DNA of 64,000 nucleotides from positions 62,001 through 126,000 of the forward strand of contig BDSI01000129.1 in NCBI GenBank assembly GCA_003117195.1, in the 5' to 3' direction. The translations under genes and the position numbers were made by a program. This DNA is from Eudorina sp. 2006-703-Eu-15. Its lineage: Eukaryota > Chlorophyta > Chlorophyceae > Chlamydomonadales > Volvocaceae. Positions 49,431 through 60,600 of this stretch are shown here, in pieces. The notes under the pieces were generated by a model. That model was not told the DNA's origin. It saw only the letters and a program-made list of their open reading frames with translations, and made no database searches. Numbering within the stretch: the stretch's first letter is position 1; each line of letters starts with the position of its first letter.

Positions 49431-50742
49431 TTGTTCAACCTGTTTCGTACAACAACAAGATATATGTAGTATTTCGTGTACTTCGTGCGTATGAAATCCA
49501 CGATCACCCTTGTGGAACAAGAAGGGGCCTGCGGCGATCCCGATTTCCTTTCAAAATGACGACGGAGGTGCTGGACTGCTGGGAAGGAATTGATGGTGCC
49601 AATGCTCAAACGTTGTAGAGCACGTACGAGGGACATCAAGCAGACAAACCTGAACACGTCATTCAAGAAGCATCGTGTAAAAGGGAGATGAGCCGTAAAG
49701 GTAGCTGTCGTTGGTTGGTTGGTTGTTACATGTTGTACAGGCCTTACGGCGATAAACATGTGTTCCCCTACGACGGTCATCCGTCAAAGGGCGCACAAAA
49801 AGACCAAAAGAACAAAAGGTAGCAGAATCTCTCATCTCTGCAGCTTTTTCTTCCGCAACTTCTGCACCTGATATAGGAAGTGACCAAGCTTGCACTTGTC
49901 AAACAAAAACATGATTCCGAACATATCCGAGTCATCAGGGAGATCCACCGCTCGATGTAGCGGTTCGTAAACCGGACATTCAATTAGCACGTGTAGCTCG
50001 TCCTCTACCGCTCCACTATTGCAAACCCGGCACGTCCGTGTACTGCGCGGCGTGCGCCCTGGCCCCCTTGCTAACCGCGATACCTCCAGATCCCAACGGT
50101 CAAGCCGAAATCGCATTAGCGCCGTGTGGTGCTTCCTCGGCATACCAGACGTCATATGGTCCAGCTTTCGCTTGTGATCGATCGGTGTGTACGCAAGGCC
50201 CATCCAGTTCAGGTACCGACACACTTTCACGCCCGGCCCCTGCACTCCGGCCCCGCCTATCAGTGCACACGGGGAAGCCCCTGGGATCCTGATCCAGGCA
50301 ATCAGCAGACCAATCGTAGAGCAGTCTGCTCCGAAATTCTAAGAGGAAATCTCCAAAAGGGATATCTAGCGCAATGGCCTTGGCCTCCGCACCGAGCGCC
50401 TCCTCCACATGCGCCTTATAATCGAACCTCAGGGTTTCGAAAATCCGAAGTACCTTCCCCGCCCAAAAGTATTCATGCTCGTTAGTCGTATGGTCCGACT
50501 CCAGCCATGCCTTAATGTCCTCCTCAAGCACAGCCCTGACAAGCGAGTGGGGCTGTTTGACTAGCCGCTTCCAAAAGCCGAACACCTTTTGAGCCCAAAA
50601 GTAGTGCAGCGGGAGCTGTTATGTCTCCGCAAACAAAAGCCTGTTTGGGGATAGGCTTGCGCCAACCACCTTTCGCAGAAAGATCTTTTGAACCTCCACC
50701 ATCGGGTCAGCCATGGCCTTTTCGAAAACGCCAGCCCTGCGG

Positions 50743-51254
50743 CAGTGTTGCTATCTTAAATGAAAAGAATATTTACGGGCGAAAAACCTGGAATTTTTCT
50801 ATTTCCCGGACCCCCAAGAAACCTGCGAGGTTTCATTTATTTGACGCTGTGGCGAGCCGGAAATCTGCCCTGCCAACTATTTTCCAGACTACTAAAAGGG
50901 CCTGGAAATCTGCAGGCGCAGGGGCAATTCCTGCATCGTACACCTGTCTACCGCCAAATAAAACACACTCTAATGCCGTCTCCCCAACTCCTGGTTTCCC
51001 TCCCGTATGCATCCGGCGACGCCAGGAAAGCGTGCTTCAGCCCTACAAGACTGAGAATCCCTGTCGTAGCTGTGGTAGCAGGGGCCCTTCTGCGGAAACA
51101 CACAGAAACATTTCCCGGCCTGCCTCGGGGGTTTTCATTTCCTGGCACATAGGAAGGCCCCCAAAATCTGCCCTGCCAAAGGTTTTTTGGCTACTGGCGA
51201 CAGGCCTGAAACCTGCGGGATTCTATTTCCCCGTTTTGGAAGATAGCAACACTG
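50743..51254. mobile_element. hAT-like non-autonomous element inside LINE-2
   Basis: It starts CAGTGTTGCTATCTTA (50743) and ends AAGATAGCAACACTG (51254), a perfect 15-base inverted pair closely related to the CAGGGTGGCTATCTTA ends of the smaller elements. The interior is non-coding and rich in CCTGGAAATCTG-like repeats. The flanking eight bases (CCCTGCGG and TTCCTGAC) are not a clear duplication. Confidence 0.65.
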
Positions 51255-51421
51255 TTCCTGACCCAACCTCCCCACGTTTTCACGCGTGCGGAGCCCTCTT
51301 CGGAAAGGCCCGTGCCAGCGCGTTGCCCCTGTAACCACTCCCTCACTCGCTGCCGCCCCCTTGTTCCGAGCACTTCGTTCACGTATCGCGTCCGGGCCCC
51401 AGACTTCGGCTCCATATGAGA

Positions 51422-51662
51422 CAGGGTGGCTATATATCTTATTTTGCAGAGTATCTACGGCCGGAGATACTCCTTGCCCAATCGTGCTGAAAGTATCTGT
51501 CGGAGAGAGCTTTTGCCGGCATTTTATCTACTCAAAGGGGGCTTTTCCCCGCGTGAGAGGCCATGAGTACCTAAAACCCCATTTTCCTACCGAGGGAAAG
51601 TATCTATCAAAACGCAAGGTTTTCGGCCGAATATATATTTATATCTTGAGATAGCCACCCTG
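51422..51662. mobile_element. hAT-like MITE (241 bp) inside LINE-2
   Basis: The ends are CAGGGTGGCTAT and ATAGCCACCCTG, flanked by ATATGAGA on both sides (51414-51421 and 51663-51670), a perfect 8 bp target duplication. Removing the element and one duplication rejoins the LINE-2 frame across LLSY and GAEVWGP, which confirms the boundaries. Confidence 0.92.
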
Positions 51663-53058
51663 ATATGAGAGCAAGGATCTAACCTGAACGTCGAAACAAC
51701 GGAGCATCAGGTCTGGTGCCCAAATCCGATTTGCCTCCAGCTTACGCATCAAAGAGGACACTGCTCTGCGCCCAACATCACAGTTTTCCATGCGACAAGA
51801 ATCGAACGGGAGATTGCTACCGTAGCGCAAGCCAAGGTATTTCGCGCGCTCCTTGACCGGAATGGCCTGGCCGGCAAACCTGGATTGCCTACCGCCCTCC
51901 GTGAGTACCGTGAGCTGTACGTGCTGGTTCTGGGTACCAGCAAACACCAGCACTTCAAATTTTGTTCACATTCAACGAAATACCAAAAGCGTCACAAAAT
52001 TCTGCCAACCTATCCAACAGGAATTGCATAAGAGAGGCATCCATTGCAAACATTGTGAGATCGTCCGCGTACAAATAGTACAAAAGCTCCGGCACTTTCC
52101 TCCCCCGGGCGACTGGTGCTCTGCCCGTCGGGTTTCGGCGCTCATGTTCGTCGATGTACTCCGCAAAGGCCTCGATGAACATACCAAAAAGAACAGGGCT
52201 CAGGGGGCAGCGAGCCCTGTTTCACACCTTGGTCGGAGTTGAACGCTTTAAACGCTTCGCCACGCTGGCCGTTCACCTTCACTCGCAGCTCTACCTTGTC
52301 GTAGGATCGCCGTAGGGCATCCAGCATCTGGCCGGACAGGCCACGTTCTTTCATTCGTTCCCAAAGGAGCTCACGATCTACGCGATCAAAAGCCTTCTCG
52401 AAATCAATCTGACAACAGATGAACAAACCGCCTTGCCTAGGTCTTGCGTACCGTGCTATGAAATGACGAAGCTTAAAGAGATGATGTTGGGTACCGATAC
52501 CCTGGCGGAACCCAGCTTGGCACCAGTGTCGTACTGGTGTTTCGACGGGTTCTGCCTCCGCGAACTTAGCAAAGCGACGCTCGAGCACTGACGCGTAACA
52601 TTTAGCTAGCACTCCACCAACTGCAATCCCACGGTAATAGTGCCGCACGTTCCATAGGATGATGCTCAACCCGTGTTCCGACATTTAAACCCCGTCCCCG
52701 TTGCGCGCTCCCCCCATGCCTCCGCTCGCCTGACCGGCCTCCTTGCAGCGTTGTAGGTCCTCCGGCGGCGTGAAAGGCCGGGGGACCCGCTCCCCTGCGG
52801 GAAGCACGCAGATCGTGGCCCCATCGCGCCACCTGGGGCGCATGCCGCCATCCATCAGGGTCTTGAAATCCGGCGCCGCCCTGCGTCGCGCCATCTGGCC
52901 GGCGCGGGTGAGGTTATCCCCCACCACCCAGCCCAGAGACCGGCGCAATTGGTAGGCGTAGCCGATCACTGCGCCAACCGCCTCCTCCGCCGCTGCACTG
53001 GACCGTGACCCGGCACACCGGCTGATCCCGTCCGGGCAACCTGTCCCGGTTACCCTAG

Positions 53059-53721
53059 TTACCCTGGTCGGTGTCGGCCATCGCCGTGTCGTCCGATGCC
53101 TTGTCCGCTGCTTCCTCCGTTGCTGGGATTTTCTACGTTTGCAGGAAGTTTGCGATCCGCTGAGCTCTGCCCGCAATCTCCGGAACTGTGACCAGCACGT
53201 TCTCGATGCCGTCCTCTTTTGCGCCAGCCACGATAGCCCGGACCTCCTCCGTGCTGACGCGTGTCGAAACGCCCGACAGTGTCAGCGAGCCTGCCACGAC
53301 CAAGGGCACCGCGGCTGGGTTCGTGGCTGATGTCCCCCCCTGGGGAGCGCCACGTGCCGACATCTGGTGCGGTGGTCTTGGCTCCGCTGCGCGCTGCTCC
53401 TGTTGCGTGCGCTTTAACGCGTCCATTTCTGCCTTCAATGCGTCCATCTGCTGTTGAAGCACGCAGCTGGGTGTGTTCCCTCTGCTTATCCCCCTGCCGC
53501 CTGATCGCGTGAATCTCCCCGGCTAGGCGTTCCACCTGCTCTGGTACGCCGATGAGCTGCTGTACTATCTCTCCTAAGCTGCTGAGCGCGCTGCGGAGTT
53601 CGTTCATCGTCTTGGCCTGCTCTGTGAGCACCGCAGCTTGCTCTTCTACGCTTTTCCCCATCTGATTGATCTGGAGCAAGGGTACACAAATTTTGTTCAT
53701 TTTGAGACAGTACAAGTGCAA
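53059..53721 (-). pseudogene. LINE-2 ORF1-like frame with coiled-coil start
   Basis: The frame begins near the element 5' end. Its first about 75 residues (NQMGKSVEEQAAVLTEQAKT and following) have the heptad look of a coiled coil, as in many LINE ORF1 proteins. The rest is Gly/Arg-rich and probably out of frame: the overlapping frame 53462-53133 (LQQQMDALKAEMDALKRTQQ...) looks more protein-like, so a frameshift lies near 53470. Confidence 0.55.
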
Positions 53722-54339
53722 ATAAACAAAAACATCAATTTTATATTATTGGGGATGTTTGGGGCAGATAGGACACAGGCCGCTGCAGGGCCGGGTTGTT
53801 TGTCCCACCCTTGTGTCCTTATCTGCCCCAAACATCCCCAATAATATAAAATTGATGTTTTTGTTTATTTGCACTTGTACTGTCTCAAAATGAACAAAAT
53901 TTGTGTACCCTTGCTCCAGATCAATCAGATGGGGAAAAGCGTAGAAGAGCAAGCTGCGGTGCTCACAGAGCAGGCCAAGACGATGAACGAACTCCGCAGC
54001 GCGCTCAGCAACTTAGGAGAGATAGTACAGCAGCTCATCGGTGTACCAGAGCAGGTGGAACGCCTAGCCGGGGAGATTCACGCACGCGATCAGGCGGCAG
54101 GGGGATAAGCAGAGGGAACACACCCAGCTGCGTGCTTCAACAGCAGATGGACGCATTGAAGGCAGAAATGGACGCGTTAAAGCGCACGCAACAGGAGCAG
54201 CGCGCAGCGGAGCCAAGACCACCGCACCAGATGTCGGCACGTGGCGCTCCCCAGGGGGGGACATCAGCCACGAACCCAGCCGCGGTGCCCTTGGTCGTGG
54301 CAGGCTCGCTGACACTGTCGGGCGTTTCGACACGCGTCA
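53255..54339. repeat. Head-to-head inverted duplication of the LINE-2 5' end
   Basis: The left arm is 53255-53777, the right arm 53812-54339, with a 34 bp spacer. Arms are about 98 percent identical, with a 4-base insertion in the right arm near 54085. The right arm joins directly to a fragment of B-gene exon 1 at about 54340. Confidence 0.9.
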
Positions 54340-54344
54340 GGATC

Positions 54345-54459
54345 ATCACTGACATATTCGTTGCTGTTGCAGCCTTCGCGTGCCGCAGTGAACGACTGGC
54401 AAAAGTGCTATGGTGAGAAGGTGCAAATGAAGGAGGAACAAACCCACTGACTTCACCAT
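54345..54459 (-). pseudogene. Exon 1 fragment of a B-type metallopeptidase gene
   Basis: The ATG at 54459 opens the same signal peptide as B1 (MVKSVG...), ending CGTRRLQQQ. A 4-base insertion then shifts the frame to a TGA, and homology to B1 exon 1 ends after GATCCTG, where LINE-2 sequence begins. No further exons follow on this side. Confidence 0.85.
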
Positions 54460-55105
54460 TTCGACCTAGTTCTATGTTTCAAAGTGCGTGTATATCTTAT
54501 AATGTTTCTGCATGGCAAATAAAAGCAGATAACGAAGCGTGTCAGGTATCTTACGACATTACCTAAGCAGTACACTTATTGTTTACAACCTGATTGTCGA
54601 ATAACTCGACTAATTAGTGGAAATAATGGAATCGCCATGTTAGAAAAACTCAACAAGGTAAAAGTTGAAAGGATTATCCACCGAAACGAGTATTGCGGCA
54701 GGGTGTGCACTTGGCCATCAGTGAAAAACGAAATATATTATAATATTTTAGTATTATGGATAATATTTATGAAAGCGAACGCAAAACCAAACACGATACG
54801 AAAGCAGCCTAATGCAGTACGATCGCCACGCGGCAACAGAAAGTCGTGAGCAGCTGGCCCTGCAATGAAGGAGTCACAAACATTACTTAGATAAATATAT
54901 ATTGACGGCTTATTCAAATTAACATTTGAGAAACTGTCCATTAAGCAAGCAGCATGATCACACGGGCCGTTACTCCGTCACTGCCCACCTTCCAGTGTAG
55001 ACCAAAGAAGGCATACCTCTGAAGTGCAGTATTCCTCAAACTCTGACAGATTAAACGTGTCTAATCATACTAGGTGTGGTTGGATGTGCCAACGTGATTC
55101 ATGAA
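54460..55105 (-). repeat. Duplicate of the B1 upstream region
   Basis: This pairs with 48810-49430. The match ends near ATGAACCG (55105 and 49430). With the exon fragment it makes a direct repeat of about 740 bp flanking the LINE-2 complex. Confidence 0.8.
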
Positions 55106-57638
55106 CCGGGAACGAACCATGCACGATTGGCCGTACATACATGGGCGTGTATGATCCCAGCCATGGCATGAGTACCAAGAAATTATGGAAGTGATGAGCA
55201 AGCAGGCACACGATGTGCACCTTTTGATTTGCACTTTGGGACAATTCATAAATATAGATGCACCGGACAGTTCGTTATTAGGCACTGCTTTCCCTACCCC
55301 CAGGACTAGTTGATGTATGTGGTACTGGCGACGACAGGCCGAGTACGCATGTACGGTTATAGTAGTGCGTATTAGAATAGTTTCCGTTTCCTTATTACCC
55401 AGATAGCAAACCAGATTCATTTCGTTTGATCCTCTCCGGCAGTACGTTACGGCATTCGTAGACTGTATGTTCCTGATCATCCAGCCACCCGCCCCTTACC
55501 CCGCCCGCGGCGCGCGCAAACCCCAAACACCCTTGAAAAGCAACCAAAATAAACCTGCTGCGAGATCGAATTCGTTTTCGTCAAAACAAAGCCGCCTGCG
55601 TGCGTGGCATTCTGGCAGGTGAACTGCACTTTACGCATCTACATACGTACATACTCCGTACGTCTTGCTCGATCCATCGACGACGGCCCAGGTACCCACG
55701 CACCACTAGCGTCGCAGCTAAGGCCAACGAAGTTCCTTCGCCATACACCAGCCAGGCGTTGCTGCCCTCGCGTGCTCCACACACGCTGGCCGCACGCACC
55801 TAACGCACCACCGCGCCCATCGATTTGCGTGCGTGTAAATTTATTATATAATATGCACGTGGCGACCATACATACCGGTACAGCAGAGAAGCCAATTCAT
55901 GTGTCGGGTGTCCCCGGAAAGGGAGATCATCAGCAGCACACCATATGAGGTATATCTAGTATATCGCGCTCCCTGCGTCTCGCTCAAGTTTTCGCTATCT
56001 ATGTGCTGGATGCATAATAATCTATCGCTTGCTGCTAGATAGCATCCTCGCCCTGACCAGTGGCGGCGGAAAGCAAGCGGTGGCGGGATAGCTTGCTTGC
56101 GGCGGGCGGCGTGGCCTACCCTTGTAGGATGTAGATAGGGTGCTCCGCGACGAGATCTATCTATCCGCAGATATCGTTAGTAGTTTAGTTAGTCGCAACC
56201 TTTCTATCCAATTATTCGCTATGTATCCATCCTTTGTTGGTAGCGTAAGAAATAAAGCTTTATTGAAGTCTGCTGGTTGGATTGGCCGTACTTCCTGCGT
56301 TCGATTAGTCGTCCTTGGATGCACCCTGCTTGCTTTTCTTCCTGTGCTGCAGCGAGCAGCAGCGAGCTGGCCGCTGTAACGACTACAATGATCCATAAAA
56401 TGGCAATCCTTACATCATCACCGTGCGTGTACCAAGCACGCACGCATGCACGCACTGCCAGTACTGGCAGTGCCCACATCAGATACGTATGTACACATAC
56501 AACAGTACCTCAACCTGTTATATATTATTGTTATCATTACCCGATGAATGCGTGATTGGCTTGCTTCGATGGTCGCTTGTCTTCGGGTTGTTATCGAAGT
56601 ACGTAATTTTCCTTCACCGCCGCTTCGCACCGTACGTACCCCTATGATCATCATCGCAAACAGGGGGCCCTCCAGCCACTGCCTCGGAACTTGTTGATAC
56701 AACAGTGAGCTTCATTTGCGGCGGAAAATCGCCGAATGAAGTACGTGCTGTCCCCTACCTTACTACTCCTTGCCAGCAACGACACCTCGCTCATCATCAC
56801 CAGCTACATACACCAGCAGCACGCAGCCAAGCAACCATTGCAGTTTCGAGAATCAGCAAGCGAGCAGCAGTATGGGTGATCGATTGACAGAGTACATGCA
56901 TGTACATATACACACATCGACGGAGAGCGCTCCTTTCGGCTTTCGGAAGAAACAGCATCCCTAACGAACACATTCATCATAAACCATCGACCCGCCCCGT
57001 CGGCAGGTTCATTCAAAAGCCGCAGCGTGCCGCGATAAAGCCACCACGCATGTGTATTATTTACGTACATACATGTACTAGTAGTAAGACCAGCCACACA
57101 CAACGGCACACGGCATGGCATGCGCGTCGTTGATCGAGGATCTTTCATTCGCACGCTGCATTACAAACATATCTACGTACAAATGTAACCATCGCATCTC
57201 GACACCGCTGCGTGCAGTTGTAGATAGATGGACTAGACGGACATACTGCGCTGACTTGAGGAACGCTTTGTCCTACCTCCCCGTGACATCCAACTTTCAC
57301 GCACCCATTGCGGCAGCGGGTGCTCAGCGTTGGTCAGTAAGATGATGAGACTACTGAGACATGCGCCGGAGATCAACTGAGCATCACATGAATTATGAGT
57401 GGAGGTAGAGAGGACTTCAACCCGCACGCACACGTAAAACCGAGGCACGTAGTGATGCGCATTATAATATATACGCTAGGAAAGCAGAGAAATGTATCGC
57501 GCACCCATACATCCGAATTCTGCTAATTACGAGACCATGCGCTTGTGTGTATGTATACGGCCCAGCTGTGAGTCGCTTAAAAACTCGAAAATAAAGGGCA
57601 TGTGCGAATGCGCTCAATCACGCCTCTCCACTGCATGC
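55106..57638. other. Intergenic region downstream of B2; no recognisable gene
   Basis: Only short frames on both strands. The part 56930-57638 is paralogous to 35730-36500, below B1. The part 55470-56100 is moderately GC-rich with ACGTAC and GCGTGC runs common in this genome. Confidence 0.5.
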
Positions 57639-60600
57639 TCAACGCGGCGTAGATGGCGGCGGCACGCATTTCCGTGGTTCACCTAAGGCGGAGTAGGCGG
57701 AGAATGGCCTGCATGTATGCCAACAAAATACATAAATACGTCAACAAAAGAATCCACGGTTTATCCTCAATCTATCCCCTAGCCACGACGCGACGGGATC
57801 GATCACGATTAGTATACTATGTTTCATAGGCTATCTTAATAATGATAATCAACATTGACATTATATTTCAAAACACAATATTTATATATTGTGTAATCAT
57901 AGCTATATCCATTAATATTACTATTAAGTGTAATAATAAATAAATAAATAAAATAAGTAAAATTCATTTATAATAAAGCCGATGTCATATTATTATTGAT
58001 TGGGATGATCTGTGTATAATTAGCATCATTTAGTGTTTAGGTCTAGGGGTTACGCGACCTGTTTCTTGTAACCTAATGCACTGGGGTACGTACTTGCACA
58101 GGAGGTATCATTCGCCTTAAGACCGCACAGCTGGAAGGGGCTCTGACGGAAGGTTGGGCAGTCCGGGGTCACGACGCACCTGCACATAGGGAAAACAAAC
58201 ATTATAAGCCTCAGCCGATCACAACACAGCGCAAAACTCAACAAGTTTTAATTTGCACAACAGCACAAATATAAACGCACGAATCGCATCGTTGAAGTAA
58301 TGGGTGCAGTGGCGGATGCGTTAGTTCGGAAGCGTGCGCGCGCGCGTCTCAGAATGCGAAGCGTCGCATACATACATGCTGTCAATGATGTCGTCTACAG
58401 GATGCCGTAAAAGTCGCGCGCCGCAGACCTCAATCAACTATCTAACTGGTTCATGTAACACGAGGCTGAGAAACGCACTTGACGCTAAGGGGCTCGAACT
58501 CCTGTTTGACTCTCTTCCACCCCCTTGTTGGAGCAAGCTTCCTCTGGCATCTCCAGGCCGATAAATGACATCCATCCGCGCGTCGTAGCGCCGAATGGAG
58601 GGCATTACTTCGTAAGGGTTGGTGGGTATTGCCATCCCGAGACTAGTGCCCTCTTCGTGATTCATGAACGCAAAGTTATTAGTTCAAATATTAGCACCAA
58701 CACATACACACATTGACAACTGGGCTCAATGCCGTGCCAAAATGATTTACGAGTAACGTGCAGTCCCCGGGGTACGTGTGTTTGTGCGTTATCGCACATC
58801 TTCCTAAAATGTTAAATAATTTGGAAGAGTGTGCAATAACGCGCAAACAAAAGTACCCCGGGGACTGTGTGTTAATCGTAAATAATTTCCATTAAACATC
58901 TCCTCCTCAGTGACAGACCGGAGCCTGTATGTCACTCTTCCGTGTGCGTTACGTGATGTTAGTCTCTTGGCTTGCGTGTCGCTTTCGTTTCGTGACGGGC
59001 GTGGCCCAGCTATTGCGCTTCCATTACGAATGATGGTGCCGCTGCCTTCCGACGCTCTTCGCTAGTGACGCATCTTTCCCAAGGTGCGCGAAGTATGCGC
59101 GTTGTTGCAAACTCTTGCGAGGACGCCGGCGCGTTAGCAAAAATACTTCTTTCATTCCTACCTGCGCGTTAGCGGCGCTTCATAAAAAATGCTTCCAAAA
59201 CATTCCAGTTGCGCAATGATCAGACACAGGTACGGTATTAGAACTAAATTTCTTATGAGTCAAGTATTCGGAAACACATCATCAGGTTATGCACCGCGCA
59301 CGTAAGTGGACGATCTAGGTCATCAACGAGCTTCGGCCCATGTAATGCGTTAAGACGTACCCGACAAAGGGTTGACGCAACCCATCATCAACTATGGTAC
59401 AGTACCGTCCTGGGTAGTAGAAAGAAAACATCCAATTGCTGCGGCACTTGCACTTGGTGATAGAGACCTGTAACAGCCACTCAGGACAATACGCAGATAG
59501 GTGCACAGATAGATAACAGTTTAGTAGATAGTTATAGATAATACACAATAATATATAATAATGATGATAGATAATAGATACTTGCCAAGCAAACATCGTG
59601 TCAATACTCGTTGCGATGAGAAAAATCAGATTTAGCATGACACAGAATAACATTTACCAGGGTTCACAACAGCCTGCAGATTGAAAGGTAGCCACCATGC
59701 ATGAATTTAATGTATACGGTAAAATGGCAACGACGGCCACGAACGCACCGCGTACCGTAACTCCAGCCAGCGAACGCGCACGACTCACTCGTTGGCATGC
59801 ATGCAAATATGTGGCTTCCTCGGCACGCCGCCGCACGCTCAAGATAGCACCACTCGATCGAGTGACCGTACCGTATTTAGCTTATTGAAATCGCTATCAT
59901 AAATGATAATGAATTATCAGATAGATCCGGCAGTTTCGAGCAGACAAAGTATTTGCCCCGCCGGCCCGCGCGAACGTGAAAAATAATAACAACCAAACAA
60001 CTGTGCGCGAAACTGCACATAACCCCTACCCTGCCTTGCGACCCGCGCCCCAAGCGCAGCGCGCTACCCTGATGCGTCGTTTGGAAGAAGTTGCTGTACA
60101 TGCTATCTCACTAGACTTAGGAGTGGATAGGAGAACGCGGATGTTAGTGTTTTGTATACTACTAACCCACGCAGGAGGACGATTTGGGTTAGCGCTTGTA
60201 TGTGCAGCCAACGCACTCAGCGTATTTGCACTGCGCGAACGAGGGAATACCCAACGAACTTGCGTGAACTGGAAAATAAATTTAGTACCAGTTTTCTGCC
60301 TTGTGCGGTGATCAGGCGCGTACTCGAGTCATGCATTAAGTAAGCATTTTGTGTTTTGTTTTGCGACGGAGGACAGAGGTCAGCGGTCAGCGGTTTGTCG
60401 TACGTAAGCTAAGCAAGCGGTCAAAATCAAATGTATGTCAAAATCATCAAATAGACGAACCTTGCAATAATCGGGAAGGACTGAAGGTGGTGGCGGCGGC
60501 GGTGTAGGGGGTTGGGATGGTGGGAATGGCGGCGGCGGCGGTGGCGGCGATTTGCCCGACGGTGGAAAGGCTGGTCGCTTGCAATCCTCATAGGTGCCTG

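Larger units (their letters stand above)
49832..53176 (-). pseudogene. LINE-2 ORF2: reverse transcriptase and C-terminal zinc knuckle, broken
   Basis: Recognisable blocks in order: YYRGIAVGGVLAKCYASVLE, CQAGFRQGIGTQHHLFKLRH, CQIDFEKAFDRVDRELLWER, GVKQG (near 52225), YYLYADDLTMFA (near 52070), AKYLGLRYG, then past the insertions SYGAEVWGPDAIRERSA (51415-51365), VQKIFLRKVVG (near 50690) and the CCHC-like knuckle (near 50020). Defects: TAA at 52685-52687 just before the RT, TAA near 50620, frameshifts near 52210 and 51957, and two transposon insertions. No endonuclease motif was recognised upstream. Confidence 0.8.
49690..53777 (-). mobile_element. LINE-2: non-LTR retrotransposon, degenerate, with nested hAT-like insertions
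   Basis: On the minus strand: a 5' coiled-coil-like ORF (53721 down), a reverse transcriptase, and a C-terminal Cys/His knuckle (CRVCNSGAVEDELHVLIECP) ending at a stop near 49832, then about 140 bases of 3' UTR with a CAAC repeat. Two TIR elements (50743-51254 and 51422-51662) split the coding region. The 5' end is repeated head to head at 53812-54339. Confidence 0.8.
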
